From assembly GCA_012799255.1 (NCBI GenBank), contig JAAZLQ010000363.1, forward strand, positions 1-12,809: a stretch of DNA of 12,809 bases, read 5' to 3'. Shown piece by piece: positions 1 through 7,016 of this stretch. The notes under the pieces were generated by a model. That model was not told where the DNA came from. It saw only the letters and a list, made by a program, of their open reading frames with translations, and did no database searches. Origin of the DNA: Bacillota bacterium (GTDB lineage Bacteria > Bacillota_G > Limnochordia > DTU010). The position numbers and the translations under genes were made by a program. The number at the start of each line of letters is the position of its first letter. Position 1 is the first letter of the stretch.

Positions 1-1
1 G

Positions 2-2371
2 GAAAGAACGCTACAGGTGTTAGACTATGCTATCTTAGTGATTAGCGGTGCAGATGGAGTACAAGGACACACCGCTACACTTTGGCGGTTGCTTGCCATG
101 TACAAAGTGCCTGTGTTTTTGTTCATTAATAAGATGGATCAGCCTGGAACAAACGAAGAGGCGCTTCTAAAGGAACTCCAGCAACAATTGGATCTTGGCT
201 GTACCAAGTTTGGAACTGAGCAGACGGAGCAGTTTTTTGAACAACTGGCTCTCTGCCACGAAACTCTGATGGACACTTACTTTGAAACGGGCAAGATCGA
301 GCATGAGCAAATCCAGCTGGCTATCCAGAGTCGGAAAGTGTTCCCTTGTTATTTTGGTTCCGCTTTGAAATTGATCGGTGTGGAAGAATTCTTGCAGGGG
401 TTGGTTCATTACACGCAGACTCCGGTTTTCCCAGCAGAGTTTGGCGCTAAAGTATTTAAGATCTCTAGAGATGACCAGGGGAACAGACTGACCCATCTTA
501 AAATTACTGGTGGAACCCTTAAGGTTAGGGATGCAGTGAGTAATGGTCAGTGGGAAGAAAAGGTGAATCAGATTCGCCTATATTCCGGTGAGAAATACGA
601 GTTAGTTGATGAACTGCCTGCAGGCTCCGTCTGCGCTGTGTTAGGACTCAGTCAGACTAAGCCTGGTGAGGGCTTAGGTTTCGAGGGAGGGTCGCCTCCT
701 CCAGTTTTAGAACCTGTCCTTTCTTACCGAGTACTTCTTCCTGAGGGTTGTGATCCACGGGAAATGCTCCCTAAACTACGTGAGTTAGAGGAAGAAGAAC
801 CAGAGCTACGCGTTGTGTGGGAAGAGCAGTTGCAGGAGATCCAGGTTCAGATTATGGGAGAAGTTCAAATCGAGATTCTGCAGAGACTTATCCAAAGAAG
901 GTTTGGAGTGGAAGTTCAGTTTGATGCAGGTAGGATTCTTTATAAAGAAACGATTGCGCACAAAGTGGAAGGTGTGGGTCATTTTGAACCTTTGCGACAT
1001 TATGCAGAAGTCCATCTCTTGCTCGAGCCTCTGGAACGGGGAAGTGGGCTCCAGTTCGCTTTAGAATGTAGTGAGGACATTTTGGCGAAAAACTGGCAAC
1101 GTCTAATTCTTTCTCACCTCCAAGAGAAGACTCACAAGGGTGTTCTGACTGGTTCTCCCATTACGGATCTGAAAATTACCGTGGTTTCGGGGCGGGCCCA
1201 TAAGACTCATACAGAAGGCGGCGACTTTAGGGAAGCAACCTATCGTGCAGTACGGCAGGGGTTAAAAGAGGCGGAATCCATCTTGCTTGAGCCTTACTAC
1301 TCTTTTCGTCTGGAGGTCCCAGAAAAAGTGGTGGGCAGGGCTATGACAGATATTGAGAAAATGCAGGGAAGTTGGGAAATAGCTGAGACTACAGCTTCTG
1401 GAGTAGTTTTGGTTGGTACTGCTCCAGCCGTGAACATGCGCAACTACCACCAAGACGTTATCGCGTACACAAAAGGAGAGGGGCGGCTGTTTCTCACACT
1501 TGCAGGTTACCAACCTTGTCATAATGCTGAGGAGGTTATCGAGTCCCTTGGTTACGATTCGGAACGGGACTTGGACAACCCCACGGGCTCGGTATTTTGT
1601 GCTGGTGGCACTGGCTTTTACGTCAAATGGGATCAGGTCAAGGATTACATGCATGTGGAAAGTGTATTGCCGAAGGAACGTGTGGAAGAGCGAGCAGTCC
1701 GCACTTTCGCCCCTGACTATGTTGACCTGGACTATACTTACCTTAACACAACTGCTAACCAGGGCAAGAGGTACGGTTGGAATCGGCGGAGCGAAGTTCC
1801 AGAGGGGTCTAGTGAAATCCGTCCTGTAAAGCCTATTGTGGAAGATGCTCGGGAAGAATACCTGCTAGTTGATGGGTACAATGTGATCTATGCTTGGCCA
1901 GAACTGAAGGAGATTGCTGAGGAAAACATGGATGGTGCCCGCACAAAGCTACTTGACATTCTTTCCAGTTTCCAGGGCGTTAAGAACTGCCAGGTAATAG
2001 TTGTTTTTGATGCTTATCGGGTGCAAGGGCGTTATCTAGAAGAAATTATTGACTATCATAATGTTCATGTGGTGTTTACTAAAGAAGCCCAAACCGCCGA
2101 TCAGTATATCGAGAAATTCGCTCACGCTCATCAGAAAAAATATAAGATTACAGTGGCCACTTCTGATGGCTTGCAGCAGGTGATTATTCGCGGAGCTGGA
2201 AGTGCCCTTTTATCAGCCAGGGAGCTACGGGAAGAGGTTCAGATCGCTCTTGAATTCGCACACAAATCTTTTCTTCAGACACAGGGCAAGACCCGTACTG
2301 TCCTCCAAGAGGGGTTGACTGCTGAAGTGAAGGAGCAGATGGAAGGGCTTCGGCGGGATCAAAAGAAGTAA
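2..2371 (+). CDS. Ribosomal-protection GTPase (EF-G/Tet(M)-like) fused to a C-terminal NYN/YacP nuclease domain, 5'-partial
   Basis: The reading frame is open to the window edge and the G1 and DTPGH motifs are missing, so the start lies upstream; about 90 residues are lost if it resembles Tet(M). Residues are counted from the GTG at 17. Seen: end of the G domain with NKMD (38-41) and FGSAL (113-117), EF-G domains II to V (about 143-505; domain IV carries HTEGGDFREATYRAVRQGL near 398), an NPTGSVFC segment, a linker, then an NYN/PIN-like domain (about 613-755). That domain keeps four acidic positions: D619 in VDGYN, D665 in FDAYR, D695 in TADQYIE and D717 in TSD. Family knowledge: Tet(M)/EF-G relatives bind at the ribosomal A site; YacP/Rae1 is a ribosome-associated endoribonuclease. 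The combined role is inferred. Tetracycline resistance cannot be claimed. It probably shares an operon with the alkD-like gene. Confidence 0.9.
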   Translation, partial: ERTLQVLDYAILVISGADGVQGHTATLWRLLAMYKVPVFLFINKMDQPGTNEEALLKELQQQLDLGCTKFGTEQTEQFFEQLALCHETLMDTYFETGKIEHEQIQLAIQSRKVFPCYFGSALKLIGVEEFLQGLVHYTQTPVFPAEFGAKVFKISRDDQGNRLTHLKITGGTLKVRDAVSNGQWEEKVNQIRLYSGEKYELVDELPAGSVCAVLGLSQTKPGEGLGFEGGSPPPVLEPVLSYRVLLPEGCDPREMLPKLRELEEEEPELRVVWEEQLQEIQVQIMGEVQIEILQRLIQRRFGVEVQFDAGRILYKETIAHKVEGVGHFEPLRHYAEVHLLLEPLERGSGLQFALECSEDILAKNWQRLILSHLQEKTHKGVLTGSPITDLKITVVSGRAHKTHTEGGDFREATYRAVRQGLKEAESILLEPYYSFRLEVPEKVVGRAMTDIEKMQGSWEIAETTASGVVLVGTAPAVNMRNYHQDVIAYTKGEGRLFLTLAGYQPCHNAEEVIESLGYDSERDLDNPTGSVFCAGGTGFYVKWDQVKDYMHVESVLPKERVEERAVRTFAPDYVDLDYTYLNTTANQGKRYGWNRRSEVPEGSSEIRPVKPIVEDAREEYLLVDGYNVIYAWPELKEIAEENMDGARTKLLDILSSFQGVKNCQVIVVFDAYRVQGRYLEEIIDYHNVHVVFTKEAQTADQYIEKFAHAHQKKYKITVATSDGLQQVIIRGAGSALLSARELREEVQIALEFAHKSFLQTQGKTRTVLQEGLTAEVKEQMEGLRRDQKK

Positions 2372-2390
2372 CTTGGTAAAGGGGTATACC

Positions 2391-3104
2391 ATGGGTATAA
2401 TTGCTGAGATCAAACAGGAACTAGACAAGCATCGTGATCCTGAAAAAGCGGCCTTTTTCCCTAGGTTTTTCCAAGCAGGGCCGGGAGGCTATGCAGAAGG
2501 GGATCAGTTTATCGGGGTGACAGTACCAGTTCAGCGCAGAATAGCAAAACAGTTCTACCGAGAAATCTCTCTGGAAGAACTCCAGGTGCTTCTTGGGGAC
2601 CCAATTCATGAGTGCCGCCTAACAGCCCTATTGATGCTGGTTAACAAGTATCAGCGGACAAAAACTGAGACCGAGAGGAAAGTTCTTGTTGAGTTTTATT
2701 TGGCTAATACCGTCTTTATCAACAACTGGGATTTGGTAGACACCTCGGCAGATAAGATTCTCGGAGCTTACTTGTTCGAAAAAGAACGCGACCTGCTGTT
2801 TGAACTTGCGCAATCAGGAGATCTATGGCAGCAAAGGATAGCGATTATTGCCACCTTCTATTTCATTCGTCAGGGTGACTTCCAAGATACATTGCACCTT
2901 GCTAAACTTCTTCTCCACCATGAACACCACTTGATTCACAAAGCGGTGGGCTGGATGCTACGGGAAGTTGGGAATAGAGACTTTCAAGTGGAATACGATT
3001 TCTTAAAGGAGCACTATCAAGAAATGCCCCGCACAATGCTCCGCTATGCCATTGAAAAGTTTAACCCCGTGCTCAGGCAGGACTTTTTAAAGGGCCGGAT
3101 TTAA
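2391..3104 (+). CDS. DNA alkylation repair protein, AlkD-type HEAT-repeat glycosylase
   Basis: 237-residue all-helical protein of the AlkD family, which excises bulky or cationic alkylated bases such as N3- and N7-alkylpurines. The expected active-site pattern is present: W113 and D117 in NNWDLVD match the Trp and Asp that sit four residues apart in Bacillus cereus AlkD, and W188 in KAVGWMLREVG matches its third key aromatic residue. Length is normal for the family. An in-frame TTG exists at 2373, but the ATG at 2391 is preferred because GGGG at 2381-2384 lies 6 nt before it. It begins 19 nt after the upstream GTPase-NYN gene, so the two are probably co-transcribed. Confidence 0.93.
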   Translation: MGIIAEIKQELDKHRDPEKAAFFPRFFQAGPGGYAEGDQFIGVTVPVQRRIAKQFYREISLEELQVLLGDPIHECRLTALLMLVNKYQRTKTETERKVLVEFYLANTVFINNWDLVDTSADKILGAYLFEKERDLLFELAQSGDLWQQRIAIIATFYFIRQGDFQDTLHLAKLLLHHEHHLIHKAVGWMLREVGNRDFQVEYDFLKEHYQEMPRTMLRYAIEKFNPVLRQDFLKGRI

Positions 3105-3182
3105 GGGTATGTAACTGTAAACATAATTCAACTGAGCCTCGGTCAAGATAAAAGTACGCGTTTGGAATGGGGAGTGAGGGAA

Positions 3183-3536
3183 ATGAGCGTTACAGGCAGG
3201 GCACTAGCTATCAAGTTTCTCCTTACATTTGGAGCTGCTGGTTTAATACTATCCATATTTGATACCAATCCATGGTCCTTAGTTTTCCTGTACAGCTTAG
3301 TTGTGGTTCCCATAAACTATCTGGTTGGAGACATGTTCGTTTTCCCTTCCATGGGGACTATAGCCGCGGCCATCGGGGATGGAATCATGGCTGCCTTGGT
3401 TGCGTATCTTTATGGTGAGATTGTAGTTGATTTCCAAACGAGTGTATATACCTTGATCGTACTAGGTGGGATGGTTGCAGCCGTGGAGTTTGTCTTTAAT
3501 GGCTTTTTAATAAAGTCCGGTAGGGTGGCTCCCTAA
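3183..3536 (+). CDS. DUF2512 (YndM-like) small membrane protein
   Basis: 117-residue hydrophobic protein with about four membrane segments (near residues 7-25, 31-48, 55-77 and 86-107), joined by short loops including NYLVGDMFVFP. This pattern fits DUF2512, a family of small membrane proteins common in spore-forming Firmicutes; its function is unknown to me. The ATG at 3183 is chosen over the TTG at 3162 because GGGGAG (3169-3174) sits 8 nt upstream. It follows the alkD-like gene by 78 nt and ends just before a strong hairpin, so it may close the operon or have its own promoter; I could not identify one. Confidence 0.75.
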   Translation: MSVTGRALAIKFLLTFGAAGLILSIFDTNPWSLVFLYSLVVVPINYLVGDMFVFPSMGTIAAAIGDGIMAALVAYLYGEIVVDFQTSVYTLIVLGGMVAAVEFVFNGFLIKSGRVAP

Positions 3537-3567
3537 CTTTAGCTGGGCTCCATAGTTTTCTTTAGGC

Positions 3568-3603
3568 GAAACACCGCGAGAGTAATCCGTCTCGCGGTGT
3601 TTC
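3568..3603. terminator. Hairpin terminator between convergent genes
   Basis: GAAACACCGCGAG at 3568-3580 is the exact inverse of CTCGCGGTGTTTC at 3591-3603; one more A-T pair gives a 14-bp stem with an 8-nt loop. It lies between the end of the DUF2512 gene (plus) and the end of the small spore-type gene (minus), so it probably serves both. The T runs outside the stem are weak on both sides. Confidence 0.8.
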
Positions 3604-3614
3604 ACTTGACACAG

Positions 3615-3818
3615 TTACTTGACCAATCGAACGTAACAGATTTTTCCGCATTGAATTATAGTTAGCTCAAAGCGCGGATCCAATTCTTCCACTTCTAGAA
3701 AGGTTTCCCCGAATGCTCGGAGAATGCCCGTAATCTCTCCGCACTTAGTGTCCACCAAGACACGCCGATCAAGTAGGGGCACTAAACCTTCTGGACATTG
3801 ACAGCAATCACAGCTCAT
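3615..3818 (-). CDS. Small Cys-rich protein with a DUF2642-like (Sm-like) domain
   Basis: 67-residue protein: a cysteine cluster at the N-terminus (C3, C5, C6, C8), then a beta-rich domain from about residue 16 to the end. The domain closely parallels the C-terminal 55 residues of the LysM protein just upstream (CGxxxGxL, then II-C-xx-IC-VR), so the two look like tandem relatives. The fold resembles small Sm-like DUF2642 proteins of Bacillus spores, but that assignment is tentative. The frame is open upstream to 3899; the ATG at 3818 is chosen because AGGAGGGG precedes it by 8 nt. It overlaps the LysM gene by 11 nt, which suggests translational coupling. A spore-surface role is inferred from context. 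Confidence 0.75.
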   Translation of the reverse strand: MSCDCCQCPEGLVPLLDRRVLVDTKCGEITGILRAFGETFLEVEELDPRFELTIIQCGKICYVRLVK

Positions 3819-4260
3819 CAGTGTTTCCCCTCCTATAGATTCGGACAAAGCAGATTTCTTTGCACCGAATAATAATAGGGTGGTTTGTTTTGTGTTCATT
3901 CAAGGTGATTGAGTTATCGCCAACAAAGACAAGGTTTCCAGAGACGACACCACAGGGAGTTGCAACTTGCACAGAGCGACCAATGAACTCAGTGAGTGTG
4001 ATCGGACAGGGGCATTTGTCACGAGGTGGTGGCGGAGGTGGTGGAGGTGGCATTTTTTGTGGTACGCAGAGAACATCACCTGGGAAGATTAGGCTCGGAT
4101 TAGGAATATGTGGATTAGCCGCTATAAGAGCGTCTAGCGAGACCCCAAAGCGCTGTGCAATAAAGAACATGGTGTCACCTTGAACAACCGTATATCTACC
4201 CGTAAAACCTGGCGGGCAATAGGTTGGAACCCGTGGGTAACTGGGGTGACCGGAATACAT
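3808..4260 (-). CDS. LysM-domain protein with polyproline linker and DUF2642-like C-terminal domain
   Basis: 150 residues. A LysM domain spans about 22-67 (YTVVQGDTMFFIAQRFGVSL start, ending GDVLCVP); a run of nine prolines fills 71-79; a C-terminal domain (about 92-142) resembles the whole downstream protein. LysM binds peptidoglycan and chitin-like glycans and is used by spore-cortex and coat proteins such as SafA. There is no signal peptide, which fits a protein made in the mother cell and deposited on the forespore (inference). The start is set by GGAGG 9 nt before the ATG. The nine consecutive prolines probably require EF-P for translation. Confidence 0.85.
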   Translation of the reverse strand: MYSGHPSYPRVPTYCPPGFTGRYTVVQGDTMFFIAQRFGVSLDALIAANPHIPNPSLIFPGDVLCVPQKMPPPPPPPPPRDKCPCPITLTEFIGRSVQVATPCGVVSGNLVFVGDNSITLNEHKTNHPIIIRCKEICFVRIYRRGNTDEL

Positions 4261-4298
4261 TGAGGACTTCCTCCTTTTTTAGTGATAACTGGCGATAA

Positions 4299-4326
4299 TA
4301 TTATATGTACCTGCTTTAAAGCGCGT
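4299..4326 (-). promoter_or_regulatory. Candidate mother-cell (sigma-K/sigma-E type) promoter for the LysM operon
   Basis: On the minus strand CATATAATA (4307 down to 4299) matches the sigma-K -10 pattern CATAnnnTA, and an AC at 4326-4325 lies 17 nt upstream at the -35 position. CATATAAT is also 7 of 8 to the sigma-E -10 pattern CATACAmT. The -10 element lies about 38 bp upstream of the LysM start codon. The -35 part reaches towards the ribosome binding site of the divergent CPBP gene. Confidence 0.5.
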
Positions 4327-4348
4327 ACTAGGAGAGGGGTACTATACT

Positions 4349-5014
4349 GTGTCCAAGGAAAGATCGTCTGCAATTAGGATTGTAAAGTCTACTTACCTTA
4401 TCTTTATCTCAATTATGGTAGCCTGGTTTGGTGCCTGGTTGTTGAAAATCCAGCTTGAGCGGGGGTTGACTTGGCTGACAACAAGCCGTGGCAGTTTTGC
4501 ATTTTGGACTGTTACCAAGCTGATCCTGTGGATCATACCTGCTTTGTATTTATTGCAAATATCTCAGCGCAGTGTCTGGGAACTGTTCAATTTCGCCAAC
4601 TGGATCAGTTGGCTGAAATGGGGCGGAGGCTTGGGTCTCTTGATCGCGCTTACTGCTTTAGTTCCCAACTACTTGCAGGGAAACCCCCTTTTACCAGCTG
4701 GATTAAGTTGGCCCTTGGTCAATGTAATATTAATTGCACCTTTCTTTGAGGAGTTTCTGATGAGGGGGGCGATCCTGGGGAACTTGCAGTTGAGGTACTC
4801 CTTTTTTACTGCAAATATAATCTCATCACTGATGTTTTTGATTCTGCATATCCCAGGATGGTTTTTCACGGGCGTTTTGCAGCAAAGCTTTAGGCAGCCA
4901 ATAGGTGGAGCACTTTCCATATTCTTAGTGAGTTTGGTATTTGGTTGGGCAACGCATCGTTCTAAGTCATTAATGGCAGGCATCCTTGCGCATTTTCTCA
5001 ATAACTTGTTTTAG
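4349..5014 (+). CDS. CPBP-family intramembrane glutamic protease (CAAX/Abi type)
   Basis: 221-residue polytopic membrane protein with the three CPBP motifs: EExxxR at E134-E135...R139 (FFEEFLMRG), a histidine in a membrane helix at H167 (LILHIPG), and the C-terminal H215 with N218/N219 (HFLNNLF). The glutamates and histidines form the intramembrane active site of Rce1-like proteases. Substrates in bacteria are mostly unknown; roles include peptide processing and bacteriocin immunity. The start is GTG at 4349, 9 nt after GGAGAGGGG (4331-4339). It is divergent from the LysM operon, and its stop codon overlaps that of the CapA-like gene on the other strand. Confidence 0.9.
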   Translation: MSKERSSAIRIVKSTYLIFISIMVAWFGAWLLKIQLERGLTWLTTSRGSFAFWTVTKLILWIIPALYLLQISQRSVWELFNFANWISWLKWGGGLGLLIALTALVPNYLQGNPLLPAGLSWPLVNVILIAPFFEEFLMRGAILGNLQLRYSFFTANIISSLMFLILHIPGWFFTGVLQQSFRQPIGGALSIFLVSLVFGWATHRSKSLMAGILAHFLNNLF

Positions 5015-6663
5015 CGCAGTTTTAGGGAATAATGGCGAATCTGCCGATAAACCGCATCTCGGTGGGAACCCTGGAGTATATGTGGCTGTACGCCAAAGAT
5101 ATAGGCAGGGACTATTGTCAGATCTCGTACTCCAGAAGGTGATAGTGTGAAATCTAGGATCATGGTTTCCCAGGTTTTGGGCAGGTTTATATCGAAGACA
5201 AAGTTTCCTAAACTATAGGCAATCACGCCATGTTGATAGAACTCGATCCCCTGTAATACGTGGGGATGGTGCCCTAAGACTAGATGAGCACCAGCGTCTA
5301 CCGCGGCCCTGGCCAGGGTAAACTGTTCGGCTGTGGGCTCGTGGACATATTCCTTACCCCAATGCACCGAAACAATCACCACATCAACCAGGTCACGGAG
5401 CTTGGTCACGTCGTCCACAATCGTCTCCAATCTGGCCGGAGCTACTCCAGGCTCATCTTGGGTTGCTTGCCAGCTAATCGGTTCTCGGGTATAGACAAAC
5501 CACATTTCCGTGTAACTCAAAAAGCCTACCTTAATTCCTCCGATTTCTTTAATCAAGGGGCTGCGTGCTGCATGAATGTCTTGGCCGGCTCCAACCCAGT
5601 CAATACCATGTTCTTCCAACAGCCGCATGGTTTCAAACATGCCCTCAATATGGAAGTCTAGAGTGTGATTGTTGGCTAGAGAGACCACATCAAAACCAGC
5701 ATAAGCAATGCCCTGCACAGCTTCGGGAGGTGCCTGAAACATATTAATGAATCGTCCCTTGTCACCGATGGGTGATTCTAGATTGGCAAAGGCCAGATCC
5801 GCTTCTTGGATAAAGGGGGCAACCTCAGAAAAAATGTGTTCCCAGCCCTTTTGTAAGCCAACTTTCTCTACATCACGGTCCAACATAATATCGCCCACGG
5901 CAACAAATTTGATCTGGTTTGCCCAAGGATTGAAGTACGTTGACTCTAATGCCGCCAAGCGGATTTCATCGAGGCTTTTACCTTTGCTCTCGTTGTAACG
6001 ATCTTTTAATCGGTTTGCAAGGTTTCGCTCTGCTCTGCTCAAGTAGATGGTACGACTTAACGGATAAGTAGAAGGCGGGTCAAGTGGCTGGCAAGGATCT
6101 ACTTGGGAAAGGGGTACAACACGGACACTTGGCGTACGATCTTGCACAGGTATGATTCCTAGTTTCCCGTGTCCAGTAGTTAGTTCCTGGATAACTTCTG
6201 CCGAGGGTAAATAGCGGACTGGTAGGCCGAACCAGGGGAAACCAGGTAAGGCCAAAACTTCGGATACCACGACTGAGTGGGGCTCCCCGTTCAGGATGTC
6301 CATGAGCTCCTGCATGGTTATCTCACCAGACGGATCGAAGAAAGGAACTACGATCGCCGGTACAAGGTATCCTAAAAACCAGTTTGCAAAGGACGAAGTG
6401 GGTTCATCTAGTTCAACTAGGTAATCAAGTTCACCTTTTTCCAAGTGTTCGAGTAGCTCGCTTGGTGTGCCGTGATAGATTTTCCCCAGTTCGGTGTTTG
6501 GGAGCAAACCTTGAATTAGTGCTGGAGAAATTCCAGATATACCGATTCTGGGTGGAGGAGTGGGTGCGTTTAGCCAGCTCCAAACCGAGATGACCACTCC
6601 TATTATGACTAAGTTGATCGCGATGTGGAAAACTAAGACTCTACCCCTTAAGACGATAAACAT
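5011..6663 (-). CDS. Membrane-anchored CapA-family metallophosphatase-like protein with N-terminal substrate-binding-like domain
   Basis: 550 residues. One N-terminal membrane helix (about 8-31) is followed by a proline-rich spacer, an extracytoplasmic alpha/beta region (about 39-210), and a CapA/PgsA-type domain (about 252-500). The latter has the family's metal-site motifs: GDIMLDR (257-263), NLESP (294-298), NNH (331-333), HWGKEY (434-439), GHHPH (464-468) and SLGNFVFD (484-491). CapA/PgsA proteins are linked to poly-gamma-glutamate synthesis, but no capB, capC or pgs genes are visible here. The first region resembles a phosphate- or molybdate-type binding protein (GISGISPALIQGLLP near the start, TMQELMDILNG in the middle); this is judged by eye. 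The ATG at 6663 is chosen over 6708 because AGGGAGG lies 8 nt upstream. Confidence 0.88.
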   Translation of the reverse strand: MFIVLRGRVLVFHIAINLVIIGVVISVWSWLNAPTPPPRIGISGISPALIQGLLPNTELGKIYHGTPSELLEHLEKGELDYLVELDEPTSSFANWFLGYLVPAIVVPFFDPSGEITMQELMDILNGEPHSVVVSEVLALPGFPWFGLPVRYLPSAEVIQELTTGHGKLGIIPVQDRTPSVRVVPLSQVDPCQPLDPPSTYPLSRTIYLSRAERNLANRLKDRYNESKGKSLDEIRLAALESTYFNPWANQIKFVAVGDIMLDRDVEKVGLQKGWEHIFSEVAPFIQEADLAFANLESPIGDKGRFINMFQAPPEAVQGIAYAGFDVVSLANNHTLDFHIEGMFETMRLLEEHGIDWVGAGQDIHAARSPLIKEIGGIKVGFLSYTEMWFVYTREPISWQATQDEPGVAPARLETIVDDVTKLRDLVDVVIVSVHWGKEYVHEPTAEQFTLARAAVDAGAHLVLGHHPHVLQGIEFYQHGVIAYSLGNFVFDINLPKTWETMILDFTLSPSGVRDLTIVPAYIFGVQPHILQGSHRDAVYRQIRHYSLKLR

Positions 6664-6739
6664 GTGGTTCGCCTCCCTATCTAATACTATGATTAACAAC
6701 GGGGGCAATGCGAGAAAGCATTTATGGTTCTGTGCCAGT

Positions 6740-6767
6740 AATTTCCATAAAGGTGGAAGAGGAAATT
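6740..6767. repeat. Inverted repeat straddling the -35 region of the CNNM promoter
   Basis: AATTTCC (6740-6746) and GGAAATT (6761-6767) are exact inverse arms separated by 14 bp. They flank the position of the -35 element of the 6774-6782 promoter, whose own -35 sequence is poor. A regulator-binding site is a reasonable guess; no regulator gene lies next to it. Confidence 0.4.
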
Positions 6768-6773
6768 GCTTTG

Positions 6774-6782
6774 TGTTATAAT
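6774..6782 (+). promoter_or_regulatory. Extended -10 promoter for the leader ORF and CNNM transporter
   Basis: TGTTATAAT: a perfect TATAAT (6777-6782) preceded by the TG of an extended -10 element. The -35 region 17 nt upstream (TGGAAG) is weak, which is common with extended -10 promoters. Predicted transcription start is near 6789, giving a leader of about 230 nt before the CNNM start codon. Confidence 0.6.
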
Positions 6783-6814
6783 TACGTTAGAGATTAGTAG
6801 AAGAGGAGATGAAC

Positions 6815-6967
6815 ATGGACGAACCGCCGGATCGAAGTAGCTACAGGTTTTTTGAGTTGCTCCTGAGTATTACGGTGTCCATCGTTTTGCAGTACTCGAG
6901 ACTGCGGGTATTGCGACGCTCGTGTTTTGCACATGGAACCGTTCCTTCTGTTTACCAACTCTGTTGA
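6815..6967 (+). CDS. Possible 50-codon leader ORF upstream of the CNNM transporter
   Basis: ATG at 6815 follows AAGAGGAG (6801-6808) by 6 nt and opens a 50-codon frame ending TGA at 6967, 49 nt before the CNNM start. The peptide begins MDEPPDRSSY, has a moderately hydrophobic stretch (FFELLLSITVSIVLQ, about 12-26), then an arginine-rich part (RLRVLRRS) and ends in Cys. An alternative ATG at 6809 lies on top of the ribosome site. I recognise no family. The acidic/proline N-terminus in front of a predicted Mg2+ transporter recalls regulatory leader peptides such as MgtL. It could also be a chance frame within a structured leader, where GCAGT (6889-6893) can pair with ACTGC (6901-6905). Confidence 0.35.
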   Translation: MDEPPDRSSYRFFELLLSITVSIVLQYSRLRVLRRSCFAHGTVPSVYQLC

Positions 6968-7016
6968 TTCCTTAGTGGATTCAGAGAGCAAAAGTAAATG
7001 GAGGGGATTAGATTAA

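Noticed and set aside
2..2371. Calling the first gene a tetracycline-resistance determinant
   Set aside because: Domain similarity to Tet(M) is real, but the domain IV motif HTEGGDFREATYRAV and the NYN fusion fit a chromosomal translation factor; resistance cannot be inferred from sequence.
4260..4275. GAGGACTTCCTC palindrome covering the LysM ribosome binding site
   Set aside because: The arms are only 4-5 bp with a tiny loop; such short symmetry around an SD is expected by chance.
6783..7016. M-box (Mg2+) riboswitch or T-box in the CNNM leader
   Set aside because: I could not find the conserved M-box core or the T-box GGTGGNACCGCG motif.
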